DNA from: Sycobia sp. Sy_11
Taxonomy: Eukaryota > Arthropoda > Insecta > Hymenoptera > Epichrysomallidae
DNA length: 64,000 nucleotides
NCBI GenBank assembly: GCA_018907035.1
Contig: JACCIC010000189.1
Coordinates: forward strand, 601,501-665,500
Reading direction: 5' to 3'
Below the pieces are notes generated by a model. The model did not search any database. It was not told where the DNA came from and saw only the letters and a program-made list of their open reading frames with translations. The translations under genes were made by a program, and so were the position numbers. This document shows, one piece after another, positions 37,401-48,375 of this stretch (positions within the stretch are counted from its first letter, which is position 1; each line of letters begins with the position of its first letter).

Positions 37401-39653
37401 TTTTAATTAATAGGAGAATTATTAGTATTTAAATTGTTATTATTATTTAATAACAATTATTAGTATCGTTAATTAATGGATTCATTTGTTAAAATAATAT
37501 CATCATCAAAGGTATTATAATACCTAGATATTATTATAACACGAGCTAAATAAATTAAGAAAAACAGAGCTATAATTATTATATATAATCTATATGCAAT
37601 ACCGAGCGTCGCCAAGGACGCAAAATGTCAAGTTAATTATTATTTTAACAATTATTATTATTATTGTAATTTGTTATAATAATAAATTATTCTTATTATT
37701 ATTGGATTAAACAAAATCCGAGAGAACGAAATTACACCGAAAATATTATAACAATACGAGCACTCTCAAGGGCAAAGTCACGAATTAGATGTATAATTAA
37801 TATAATCTTAATTAATAATTATTATTCTAATATTGTAAAATTATTATTATTATTTTTCGGCGGCTCAATACGAAATTAGTCGAACGGCAGCGTAAACACC
37901 CGATCGACTAATTTTTCATGTATTAATGGGCGAGTTTTCCGCCCCAAAAGCAGTTCTCTCGGCGATACGGCCGAAAGAAGCTCCCTAGAGCTATCCTGCC
38001 TCCAGAGCTCTGGTAAATCCTGCCTGTCCGAAAATCCTGAATAGTAGAGTCGCGATCCTGGTTGCGCGGCGCTCCGTTAAAGACCAGCAGGCTCTACTAT
38101 CCCATCCGAATCCTAGTGAAGCTTGATCCTGGTTGCGTGGCGCTCCATTAAAGACCAGCGGCTTCACTAAAAACTCCTCTCTTTTTCCCGGTGAGACTTG
38201 ATCCTGGTTGCGCGGCGCTCCGTTAAGGACCGGCGGCCTCACCAAAAATCTCTCCTGCACCTTAGTAAGGTTTGATCCTAGTTGCGGGGCGCTCCATTAA
38301 AGACTAGCGGCTTTACTATCCTTCAAAGAGACTTGATCCTGGGTGCGCGGCGCTCCGTTAAAGCTCAGCGGTCTCACTCCTATACACGAACAAAGCCCTG
38401 ATCCTGGGTGTAATAGACCAGCAGGCTACGTTCTTTCCCCCAAACTCCCCCCAGCCCCAGTAATAATGTGTATAAATATAGTGTGCGAGATTATTATTAA
38501 GTACGTTTAAAATTAAGATTGTAAATACCGTTTAAAAATAAGTAGCGTGCGACAACTAGTGTAATAAGGTATAGTATAAGGTTTTTAACATAAGATTCTG
38601 TCTTGTCTGTTGCAGATCGGAGGGCTCGAAGCCAGAAAAGACTATTAATATTTTTCTCATATAACTTTTATTCTTTGTAATTTCTTTTAAATATAATAAT
38701 ATATCTTGTTATTGAACACAATTAAGTAAACGTGATTTTTCCCGATCCTGTCTAAATTCCCTTTCCTTTCAAAACGATCCTGGCGCTACCGCATAAGCTA
38801 TCGCGAAGGGAAAAGGGAAAACATTACAATGGAATGAATATATATTGAAATAGTACTAACAAATGTCTAATTATAAATTCAATAGATTGAGAAAAGTCAT
38901 AAAAGAAAAGGGCTAATCCACGTACTTTAGTTCGCTATACTCAAAGCATTGATTTCTTGTTTTTAACACTGCACATATATATAAGAAAATTGCATTAAAT
39001 ATTTAGAAAAATCCGACAAGTGTAAGTCTTTTTCAATCAAATTCTTAATTCGCTCATCTGAGTTATTTATGCTCTGCTCTACTCTTTTGTTGTTTACAAA
39101 GGATAAACAAAGGGAAATTTTGAAATTGCTCTACTACTAGTTTACCTCGAGTTTATCAGACTTATGAAGTTACAGACAGAGTTTCAAAACGAATGAAGAA
39201 ATAGAAATACTCGGTGGCAATAGATTTCCCTATTCAAACCAAGTCAACCAGCAAACTTCCTGAAAAAAATCAAAACTTACATAATTCATATTTCGATGAA
39301 GAAGTCGATCGACTCTCTAGATACGTTATTATTATCTTCATGAGTACTTCTTGAAATATGTCAATATTTAACGTGTAAATATTATCACGGAAATATGTTG
39401 TTTACTAAATTCATGAAAGTACGAGTATTAAAATTCCAATTGTGTTTAATTTATTGTTATTGAAAAAGACATATTGTGTCCTGTTTCAATTTCAAACAAC
39501 GAAAAAAAGCCACTGATTGATCGGACTGTCCAGGATCAATGAGCATTCTCGATTCGCCACGCATCCTTAACTCTTTAACAGAAGTTTATATATATATATA
39601 CATATTCATATACATATAGATATACATACACATATACATATACATATACAAGT

Positions 39654-39712
<59 letters not shown>

Positions 39713-42700
39713 TATACATATACTCAAACATATATATACGAATTCTGTTGTGTTCAATTTGTATCAATTCTACTTGTCCTAGTTATAATATATTATATAT
39801 TTTATATGTTATCTTTCCCATGGTAAATGTAACTTTCCCCTTCTTGTAAAGCATACAAAACAAGCAAATTCTCAAACAGTTTTATTAGTAACTTACGTAA
39901 CAGATTCCTGTCAATGGTACTGGATAAATCTGGTCTATTGTACCACACATATTATTTACTGTTATTTGAGAAGAATACCAATTCTGGCATATTTTTTCTT
40001 CAAGAATATTAACTTCTGCATATCTTAGTATATCGCTGGCAACTCCATTTGTGGCAACATCAAATTCATACGATGAATTTTTCTCAGTAATAGCTTGGTA
40101 GTACCCAAATCCGCTGATTACGGCCTTCGTATTTTCAAAATTATCTTCATAATTCGGTAGTTTAAGTGGTTTCACTTGAGGATATTTTATAAAATCGATA
40201 GGTATCTCTAGCTATAAAACAATAATGAGCTATAATTTGGATTATAACTAGAAAAAGTTTATTAACTAATAAAATTTTAATAAAATTCATATTTCCTTAT
40301 TAATATCAAGAATATTAATAACAAATCATTATCTAAATTATCATAAAGTAGCTTTTGAATTTACTAAAAAATTTTGTATTTTAAATGAATGCTAACGTTC
40401 GGTATAGGGGCTAATGAATTACTCTTTAACTAGTAATAGATATAAATATTACTGTAATCATTTAAGACTATTGCTTGTACTCAAAACATTCCTATATTCT
40501 ATGTATTATTTTCTTTAATTTTTTATGTTATTTAACATTCCTCAATAAATTCCTTCAAATAGTACTGCTTATCAATGACGGATGGCTACGATATGTTTAT
40601 AAACAAAGCACATGTAAAATTGTACAATTTTTACAATTTTCGTACCCATCGACTGATATCACAACTTAAATTCGGAGCACTTAGAATTACTAGTCTTTCA
40701 CTCTAAGAATACCGTCATCATAAGATTAATTATTTTTAATTGTTCGATAGCTTTGAAAAAAATCGATCAGCAATAAAAAAATAATTGAAAAAAATATTTT
40801 TAAAAAATTATTTGTTAGTACAATATCTACTATACAAAAATATCATTAAAAATTATTAATAAATTTACCTCTGCTAATGCAAGGTTATACATCGTAAAAG
40901 TTGGATCAAAAACTGGAAGAAATATACGATATATAGGTATTGTATATTTTGATGGATCGATTAAATTATTTATTCCTATGGAAATTAAAAATGATATTTC
41001 CTTTAGATCTCCCGTGTTTTCTAAGAAGATACTAGCAGCAGATAATAAAAAATGATCTGTGATTATCGCACCACCGCCCATAAGATAGATCTCTTCACTT
41101 CCATTTCTCATACCTTCAACTAAAGCAAAGTATGTAAATTCTTTTGCATCTCGAACCATGGTACCACCTAAGATGGCTTCCTTGCTCAAGGCTACAGCTA
41201 CAATTATAAAAAACAAAGGCATGATACAAGGACTTTAGTCATTGAATATATAAAAATTGTAAGATTATAATATCTATACATCTTAATTTGTAGTTTTAAT
41301 GTTTCATTTTTTAACGCAATGGATATAAACAGGAATTTGTATTGTTTTGTATATTCACAAAGAATTAACAATACAAGTTGAACTTTTTGATATACCCGAA
41401 CATTTACTCTGAAGTCTTCAAATGTTTCGCACAGTTTCCACGTAGGTCATTCATGATACCAAATGATTAATAAATCAATTCTATAGGAATCTAAATATCG
41501 TGAAGTCATCGTTATGATCCTTCAGCAATCTCTTACAGAGCACTACAGTAAATCCAAGAGGCTGCGTATTAGCAAAATATCTAATCCGACTTCTTAGAAA
41601 TAATTTCATTTGATGAAAAAAATTTCCCAAATACATTATGATGTAAAGTTGGCTTAACTCTAACCGATGTTCGAGGAACAAAAATTTCAGACCTATATGA
41701 AGATATGTTTACTAAGGCAGACAAAACATAAATTGCTCATTCGCGAAACTATCGAGACTTCTAAAAATTAATAATTTGGAACACGTCGCAATCTTTGGTA
41801 ATATACTAAAAGGTCTAGATAGCTTTCTGAAAATGCTATGAGAAATCGTCCACGCACTATATTTACAACAATTGACTAAATTTGACGCTCCTAAAAATAA
41901 GCCTCGCCATTACGTGAAGCTGAAGTTAAAAGTTTAGAAAAAAATCCTCTATTCCGATAAACTAGGAAACAATATCTTCATTCTCGGTTATTGTTGCATT
42001 ATATGTTAGAAAAATTGGGAGAAGAAAATGCACCTTGAGTACTAGTCGAAATAATGATAACAGCATTCTGGAGAAATTGATGAGACATCTTAGAGTTCAG
42101 AAATACAACTTATTAACTGGCGCATCATAACCTGATTTCACTGTTTGTTTTCAAATTGTCATTCAGCGTTCTTTACTATATAATCTAGCTATTCCCTGCT
42201 ATTCTACAATATTGGAATGTAAAAAGTATTGCCCATACGATAGTTTTTCGCTTGAACGGAGTCAAGAAGTGACTGTCGGCTATGTAAACGATCAGCAACT
42301 CTCGAAAAATCCTGCCCTTTGTGGATTATGTAAATATTCAGATATTGGAAACCACGTGCTCGGAAAGCATTAATCTTTATAAAGGTCTTGTATAAATGGT
42401 ACACGATTGAATCAACTGGAAGAGCAATACGTTATGAAATATAGGTCAAGCCAGACGGTGGCCCTTGTAATGTAACTACACGGTTAGCATTTTGGCAATA
42501 TGCTACTAACAAATTTGATACAACTTGGTAAATACTTCCTTTCTATTAGTTCATGCTGCACAAACGCCACCTGACAATATCTTAGTATGATAAGTGCATA
42601 TACAATAATACTTTGAATATGAAATACTTTAAAAGAGCAAAAGTTTTCCCCGCGTATCCACTGAACACAGTATTCGAAAATATCAGCTATTTGACCTTTC

Positions 42701-43020
42701 ATATCGCTACCCGAAAGAACTCGTACTTTATTTATTATTTACCAAAACCATTGATAGTTTATAAATAATTATAATAGTTATATTTATACTGAAATAAATA
42801 ATTATTTCAATATAAAATATCTATCCATTGATTAATTAACAATAAGAAGTCATTATTACGAAATCTCGCATAGACAATTTTTAATGCTATTTTACTCTCA
42901 ATTAAGAACGAAATAGATACCAAAATCAAAATCAAAGAGAATCAGATATTACTTACCAAAATCAGTAAAGTAAATCATACACAAAATGAAAAAGGTGAAA
43001 ACAGTTTTGGAGGAAGCCAT
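34166..43020 (-). CDS. Catalytically dead secreted serine protease homologue, copy 5
   Basis: Exons 43020-42957, 41197-40869, 40211-39897 and 34372-34166 join in phases 1, 0, 0 to give 304 residues. The signal peptide ([18 protein letters not shown]...) resembles that of copy 4, and the donor is TTTG|GTAAGT. ILGG is at 30-33. His57 is replaced by Ser77 (LSAASIF), the Asp102 region reads MYNLALAE, and the Ser motif is GDIGGP (Ile239). Cys42/58 are absent, while CQNWY...MCG, TGICY and LDCDN are kept. The tail reads FVRYNRMH. Intron 3 is 5.5 kb and filled with foreign repeats, yet its donor (TAC|GTAAGT) and acceptor (TTTACAG) look intact. Exon 4 is therefore assigned here by order and frame, and transcript evidence would settle it. 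Confidence 0.87.
34441..34475. repeat. GT microsatellite
   Basis: A (GT)n tract of about 34 bp, some 70 bp from the exon 4 acceptor of copy 5. Confidence 0.95.
34500..34830. other. GC-richer island in intron 3 of copy 5
   Basis: This block is far less AT-rich than its flanks and stays open in three overlapping frames on both strands, up to 104 codons. None of these shows a recognisable domain. It contains a TTTATAAATA motif, CpG-rich stretches and a GA run. It may be a fragment of a promoter or transposon inserted in the intron; this is undecided. Confidence 0.4.
35165..35595. repeat. 60-bp tandem repeat with inverted left copies
   Basis: On the plus strand 35340-35595 carries at least three diverged 60-bp units, translating to repeats of the type DIVFYxPNTKxPxEVxxRxL. 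On the minus strand 35262-35165 carries related sequence (CAGCTGAACATCGTATTATA and following). The block is therefore an inverted arrangement around a centre near 35300. The 90-codon frame at 35326-35598 is open through the tandem part. Confidence 0.7.
36275..36450. other. GC-rich island with GA repeats
   Basis: A CpG-rich block with GAGAGAG runs lies in AT-rich intron DNA. Open frames exist on both strands but neither resembles a protein that I know. Confidence 0.4.
36711..37141 (+). mobile_element. Candidate LTR (TGTTG...CAACA)
   Basis: The segment starts TGTTGGGGAACCCC and ends ACCCATCAACA, so it has the TG...CA ends and a short inverted match typical of LTRs. The length of 431 bp is usual for an LTR. 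No second identical copy and no matching target duplication were found, and there is no clear primer-binding site just after it. Orientation and boundaries are tentative. Confidence 0.4.
37142..38830 (+). mobile_element. Hairpin-dense non-coding insertion, possible retroelement leader or long LTR
   Basis: No long open frame exists here, but perfect or near-perfect stems recur. They are GGTCC/GGACC at 37261-37274, GGTATTA/TAATACC at 37511-37524, an 11-bp stem AAATTAGTCGA at 37873-37883 with its complement at 37904-37914, GGGCG/CGCCC at 37928-37944, TCGGC/GCCGA at 37959-37974, AGCTC/GAGCT at 37979-37992 and a palindrome at 38002-38013. The hairpin array follows. Near the right end a C/T-rich stretch at 38758-38770 is roughly complementary to GGGAAAAGGG at 38808-38821. 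The composition differs from the host introns. It is probably foreign; its class is uncertain. Confidence 0.5.
38041..38430. repeat. Tandem array of six two-stem hairpins with compensatory changes
   Basis: Five good units and one decayed unit follow each other. Unit starts are near 38041, 38114, 38190, 38263, 38328 and 38394. Each has an outer stem, a TGATCC-type left bulge, an inner 5-bp stem, a 20-nt loop with GGCGCTCC, and a GCGG-type right bulge. Outer stems differ but pair: ATAGTAGAG/CTCTACTAT, TAGTGAAGC/GCTTCACTA, GGTGAG/CTCACC, TAGTAAGG/CTTTACTA and GAGAC/GTCTC. Inner stems are CTGGT/ACCAG twice, CTGGT/ACCGG, CTAGT/ACTAG and CTGGG/CTCAG. Unit 6 lacks the loop core. Which strand is functional is not known. 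Confidence 0.85.
39583..39740. repeat. TA/CATA compound microsatellite
   Basis: TATA and CATATA units flank a pure TA core at about 39655-39702. Confidence 0.95.
40524..40712 (-). mobile_element. tRNA-derived SINE, copy C (diverged)
   Basis: It aligns along its whole length with the minus-strand SINE at 43.45-43.66 kb. Shared landmarks in order are ATGTTATTTAAC, GCTACGATATGTTTATAAAC with AAAGCACA, the ATCGACTGA segment, AAATTCGGA at the B-box position, and ACTAGTC/TTTCACTCTA at the A-box side. Many substitutions and a rearranged middle show an old insertion. It lies in the spacer between exons 2 and 3 of copy 5 (intron 2). Confidence 0.75.
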
Positions 43021-43087
43021 ACTATCGAATTAATTTTTATCCACTCTAAAGAACAGAAAAAACTACATGTATTCCATACAACTTGTA

Positions 43088-43095
43088 GTTATATA
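43088..43095 (-). promoter_or_regulatory. TATA box of copy 5
   Basis: TATATAAC lies 68 nt upstream of the copy 5 ATG. A second candidate, TTTATAAG, lies at 43105-43112. Confidence 0.45.
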
Positions 43096-43452
43096 CCAAT
43101 AAAACTTATAAATTTCACCAACATTCCACCATATGATAATATCTGTATTTTTATTCACATTGATACTTGGAATGCGTTAAGTTTGTGATATTTTTCTAGT
43201 ACGATGTTAATTTTCTTATTTTGTTTTCCATTGCCACATACCAAAGAAAACATATTTTCCATAATTTTTAAGTCCATATAATTATAAGTACATTCCGAAA
43301 AGAATGTACACAATACTCGTTCTCTTCTATATTCAACAAAAATATATATGAAAAATTCATCATATTTTGAGGTATTTTTGGATAATATTATAAAATCAAT
43401 TATTACATTTTTATATACAAATATAGCTTGTAAGATGTTTTATTTATTATTT

Positions 43453-43663
43453 TTTTTTATGTTATTTAACGTCGCTCTATTTATGCTTCCAAATATCGGT
43501 GCTAATTAGCGACGGAGGTCTACGATGTGTTTGTAAACAAAGCACAGCGTAGACCTCCGACTTATTACAGCGGTGCTTGTGTCAATCGGCTGAGACCGGG
43601 ATTTGAACTCGGATCACCGAGTTACTAATCCTTCGCTCTAGCGATCGAGCCATCGTAGGCCTC
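43453..43663 (-). mobile_element. tRNA-derived SINE, copy B
   Basis: In minus orientation it starts with GGCCTACGATGGCTCGATCG, has a B box GAGTTCAAATCCCGG, and ends in an A-rich tail (poly-T at 43448-43456 on the plus strand). It is nearly collinear with copy A at 33110-33317. Its internal segment has a longer inverted pair (GTAGACCTCCG with CGGAGGTCTAC). A clear target duplication could not be fixed because both flanks are T/A-rich. Confidence 0.88.
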
Positions 43664-43669
43664 TATATT

Positions 43670-43961
43670 TTATTATACTTTCATCTGTTAATTTTTTATT
43701 TTCTTAATTAATTTATTAAAATAGAGAGGACTTTTTGACCAATGTAGAAACTGAAATCTGGCCAGATAAGAGTATAAAAGAAATAATGCAAACGTGCTAG
43801 ACAAATAAGGATGCAGGGGTGTATAGTATATACCCATCGCTGTGAATTTGGTTTTCTAATTAAATTTTCTAATCTGCAACTAAATCAGAGTTTTCTCTTC
43901 TTTAATAGTTTATTTGATCAGATTATTATATTAAGAATTATTCCTATTATCAAAATTATAA

Positions 43962-44011
<50 letters not shown>

Positions 44012-45881
44012 CATACATATACATCATGTATACATGTAATATAATATGTCCTATTTAAAATTAAAGGTTTATTTAAAATTAAACCTCTAAAACTGTTATC
44101 GTAAGACAAATACAAAAATTTAGGCTACGATACAAATATTTCCTAAAAAGTTTTAAATATAGAGTTATATGATTTTCAATATACACTGAAACTAGGATTT
44201 TTATTAGCTTAAGATTATTTCACATACATTAAGTATTAGTGTTATTATTATACAAATAAAAAAATAAATAAACCTTATTATATCGATTATTATAATAATA
44301 CTAAATATTTGTAATTAATTTAGATAAAACGAATGATTTATGTTATGTGATATTTTAATTAGTTACAGTTTTAAATATTACTAACGTTATTTAACCAAAT
44401 TTTTGAAATTGTATTTCAACAATCTGACATCTGCATAAACTTTGCTAATAACGAGGGGGATACGAGGATCAATATCAAATCTCATAAATTTTCTGAGTTT
44501 TCACGGAGAATGTAATATTCGAGTATTCTATTGGAATACCACATTTACAGTTGTGCCGATTATGATCAAAATATAAAACGCTAGAAACGGCGCTTATTTA
44601 TTTTTATTATCACGCGCATATATACAAATCCAAATATATATTTATATATATAGAATTCAGATATAAATTAATAAATATTTTATCATGGGTCTTACAGTCC
44701 AATCCAATCAATCGAAAACAATACGTAACAATATCAATACACATCTACATTAACATTAATACATCAATACACAAAAATATAAAAATAAAAATAAAAATTA
44801 AATTAAAAATTATAATGACAGTCAGACTGTCCTTGTTTACAGCCATTAAAAATTATGCATGTATAAAACGTTAACGTATGCTTTTTCAGGACACAATTTT
44901 GGTTGACACAAAATATTAGTTTCTCGTACTAATAGAATAAAATAAATGAGGCAAACTTAACTATAATCTGATATAAAATATAAAATCAATGTATCTTGAA
45001 AAGACTATATTTTTTTCGAAATAATGAGCAATCACGTGAATGTCCATAGTCGGTAAAATTCATTAAATAGACTTATATTATTGTACTTTTTGTATTTTTT
45101 TGTTGCTTTTTTATTTTAATCAGCCATAACACTTTTTGATTTTGACTGTCCAGGTTTTCAATAGAAATATGCGCGAATTTGTATATTCTAACCACGGGAG
45201 AGATCATTCTTGCCCAAGTTGAAAGATGTCAAACTACTGTGAAATTAAGCGCCGCTCACTATGAAAATATAAGAGAAAATACTAAAAAAAAATCTGTTTA
45301 GAAAAACTTTATTTTTTATATTATAAATTTAATATTATAAGTTTATTATTAAAAATATGACAGACTCGTACAGTCGCTAGGCAGAGCCAGAAGTAATACA
45401 TCGAAGACTGAAACCACAAAAGTATTTTCATACGACGAAAATACATTAAAAAGTCGCACATTTTATTTATTCATATGAATTATTTATCGATAACAAATAT
45501 TAAAATTTTATAAATTTATATTCTTACCAAAGACTACAGTTTCATTAAAAAGTTTCATAAATTAAACCTCAGTTTTGATAAACCTCTTTGATTCTCTATT
45601 TTTTAGTAAGAAAAATTGAACGTCGCCTATTAAAAAATCAATCCATAACAAAAGCCTAACGTGTTAGTTTTCATAATAAGAAAAACGACAATATGTAGTA
45701 CGACGCATATTATGAAGAAATATCGAAGCCTTGGTAAGACTATTATAAAATTTCACGCGATATGTCAGATAAAATTTATAGCGAATTACCAATTGTATAA
45801 ATTATAAAAATGTTGAACGAAAAAAGAATTATAATGCGAGAAAGTGGATGATAAGAGATATTAATTAGTATATCAATAATA
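43670..45881. other. Intergenic spacer between copies 6 and 5
   Basis: AT-rich DNA with a TA tract at 43966-44006. No gene is supported. Confidence 0.5.
43966..44006. repeat. TA microsatellite
   Basis: A pure (TA)n tract. Confidence 0.95.
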
Positions 45882-48315
45882 TTAATTTCGCCTCGTGTAT
45901 GGCCGATTGAAATGCATAAATCCGCCCTCGGGAATGACTCCGTAGATATAGTTCCGAATTTTATCTAGGAAGGGGGTTATCCTTACGTACAGAGCTCCTA
46001 TCTCTGTATTATCGCAATCGAGCGTTGTATGCGACACAATTCCTACAAGAACGTCCCCCACAACTAGTGGACCGCCGGTGTCGCCCTGCAAAAATAAATA
46101 TACAGTTTATTAATAGAAAGTTCCAAACATTCGCGTATACTTCGAATTTCTTTAATATAATATAATTATAACAATGTATTTAATAAATACATAGAATTCT
46201 TATGTGAATACACATTTTTATGCTTTATCCAATTTCTTTATCAATCTCTCGGTGTAAAATCATATTATAAATTTTTAAGTTTGTTAATTGTTTTTTTAAA
46301 TATGGCGGACTTTCTAAACAAATTAATTTTATATGAAATCGAATTGTATATCAATAAAACCAATTGGCTTTATGTTTCCATTTATCTTTGATCATTATAG
46401 ATTTTCGTCAATCACACATTTAGAAGTAGTTAATTTTTAATAATTGTGCATTAACTTACGAAACAAACTCCCGTCAGTTCGGCTGAGCTATTTCGTGCCA
46501 TTATCCCGCACGTATGAGTAACAATATATTGCGAGGCAAACCAAAAGTGACATATTGTATCAGGAAGGATCCACACGGACCCATATCTTAGTAGCGGACT
46601 CAAATTTCCACTGTTCACGATTCGCAAATGAGAATATGGATCTATCTCTGTTAGAGCCTCGTAATATCCGAAGCCAGCCACAACACCCCAGGTATCTTGA
46701 TAATCCTCTTGAAGAGTCGGTAATCCAATACTGCTAACATTTGGATTGACTCCAATACCCAAGCCGAGTTCTAGCTATAAGCAAAAAGCCAGATTTTCGG
46801 GTTACAAATTGATCCAGTTTAGAGTCAATGGGCTGGCAGCGCAATAAAATATCGCACGAAAACAAAAACTCGAAATTCAACAATGGTATTAGAACCTGGA
46901 AGTAAATTTACCTGAACTATAGCGAAATTGTAAATTAAGAAAGATGACTCGAAGCTGGGAAAAAATATACTTTGGACGTCTACTCTGAATGCTGCTGGAC
47001 TACTTAAATCGCGCGAACCTGCCACAACTGAGAATCTCCGATCCTTTAATTGGCCATTCACTTCCAGAAATAGGTTGGCAGTGGACAATACAATAAAATT
47101 CGAAATTATGGCCCCACTGCCGAACAATGTGTGCCGAGCGGTTCGATTTTTAATACCTTCAATTGCAACCTGATACTTGAATTGATTCGGTAATACTGGA
47201 GTACCACCTAATACGGCCTCCGCGATTAAAACTGAAACAAAATTTTTATGTGAAAATTCTCACATGCCAAAATATAATTCTGACTATAGATTTATGTAGT
47301 TTAATGAATAGTAATTGCAACATTATTCAGTAGAATTCAGTCACGAAAAAAATCAGTATAATAAGTATTTATTTTCATCAGTGGCAAATGTATATCAGTA
47401 GAATTATTTGTTGACTAACGAAAAAGCAAAATAAGAAATGAAAACAAAATATATAGGATGAATAATTGAATAATGTTGAAATTTTTTATTTTTGAATGAT
47501 GATGAAATACATTACATTGAATATATAAAGTACAATTTTTATTATTTTTAGTGATATTGGTATGAGTTGTAGTAGGTAATCGTGAAGTTAGTTCAGACAG
47601 TTGCACTATTTAACAAATTTCTTGCTTATGTTTATAGACTTAATTTTACTTTAATATACTTTAATTTTATTTTGATTTAATTCAGCAATTTTTACCTTAT
47701 CTTAAAGGAAATCCAAAACATTACTAACTTATATCAATATACTTTTGGAACATTATTTTTCGCCATATTTCGGAGTTCTGCACACCTCTGATAGGAACGC
47801 ATAAAATATTTAGTTCCAATAATAATTTGGCAGAGACAACATTTGTAATTTTATATAGATAGCGCTGCTTTAAATTTTGTATCTCAAAAATACATGACCT
47901 ACGCAGTATCACTTTAATTGATATAAACTTCTCCATAAAGACTATATTAAAGTTTTTCTACGGTCTCCGTCGAATTGTTTAACAAACGACGAAATATTTA
48001 ATTTTTCTGAGTCAATTGTGCATTTGTTCAAATTATTTCAACCCTCGCTATATTCGCCAAGTGACTTTGTAAAGCGGAATCTTAAAATTATTTGATCAAT
48101 ACATATTTATGTAATATTATATATACTATATTTTAATTTCACTTAAGTAATAACCTTTATTATTGTAATAAATACCTTTAAATTAATCATCTGAACAAAT
48201 TATTACGATCTATTGTATTACATGCGGCTTATTTACTTTTAAAAATGTCTCGCAGTATGTGTAAAAAATGTGCTCAACTATTTTTTTTAGTATTTAAGAA
48301 TAGATGTTTAGCTTA

Positions 48316-48375
<60 letters not shown>

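Larger units (their letters stand above)
34373..39896 (-). other. Intron 3 of copy 5, a nest of repeats
   Basis: A 5.5-kb intron at a position where the other copies have about 0.4-1.5 kb. From right to left it holds a TA/CATA microsatellite, a hairpin-dense GC-richer insertion (36.7-38.8 kb), a GC island near 36.3 kb, an inverted/tandem 60-bp repeat (35.2-35.6 kb), another GC island at 34.5-34.8 kb and a GT microsatellite. Confidence 0.75.

Noticed and set aside
37991..38260. Minus-strand frame with repeated NGAPRNQDQ peptide over the hairpin array
   Set aside because: The frame is kept between only two units (75-nt spacing). The other spacings, 71, 74 and 61 nt, break it, so the repetition follows from the DNA repeat and not from a protein.
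38041..38430. CRISPR-like repeat-spacer array
   Set aside because: The genome is eukaryotic, the repeated unit itself is a two-stem hairpin whose arms vary, and the spacers are short, unequal and pyrimidine-rich.
36711..38830. Complete LTR retrotransposon
   Set aside because: Only one LTR-like end pair is seen, no gag or pol frames exist in the region, and no matching target duplication was found, so only a candidate LTR and leader are listed.
41480..42700. Coding-like fragments in intron 1 of copy 5
   Set aside because: Composition is slightly less AT-rich and several 60-70 codon frames exist on the minus strand, but no motif or consistent frame supports a gene.
33110..43663. Functional tRNA genes
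   Set aside because: The A/B boxes belong to a dispersed element with a long unrelated body, A-rich tail and target duplication, and the tRNA-like head does not close an acceptor stem.
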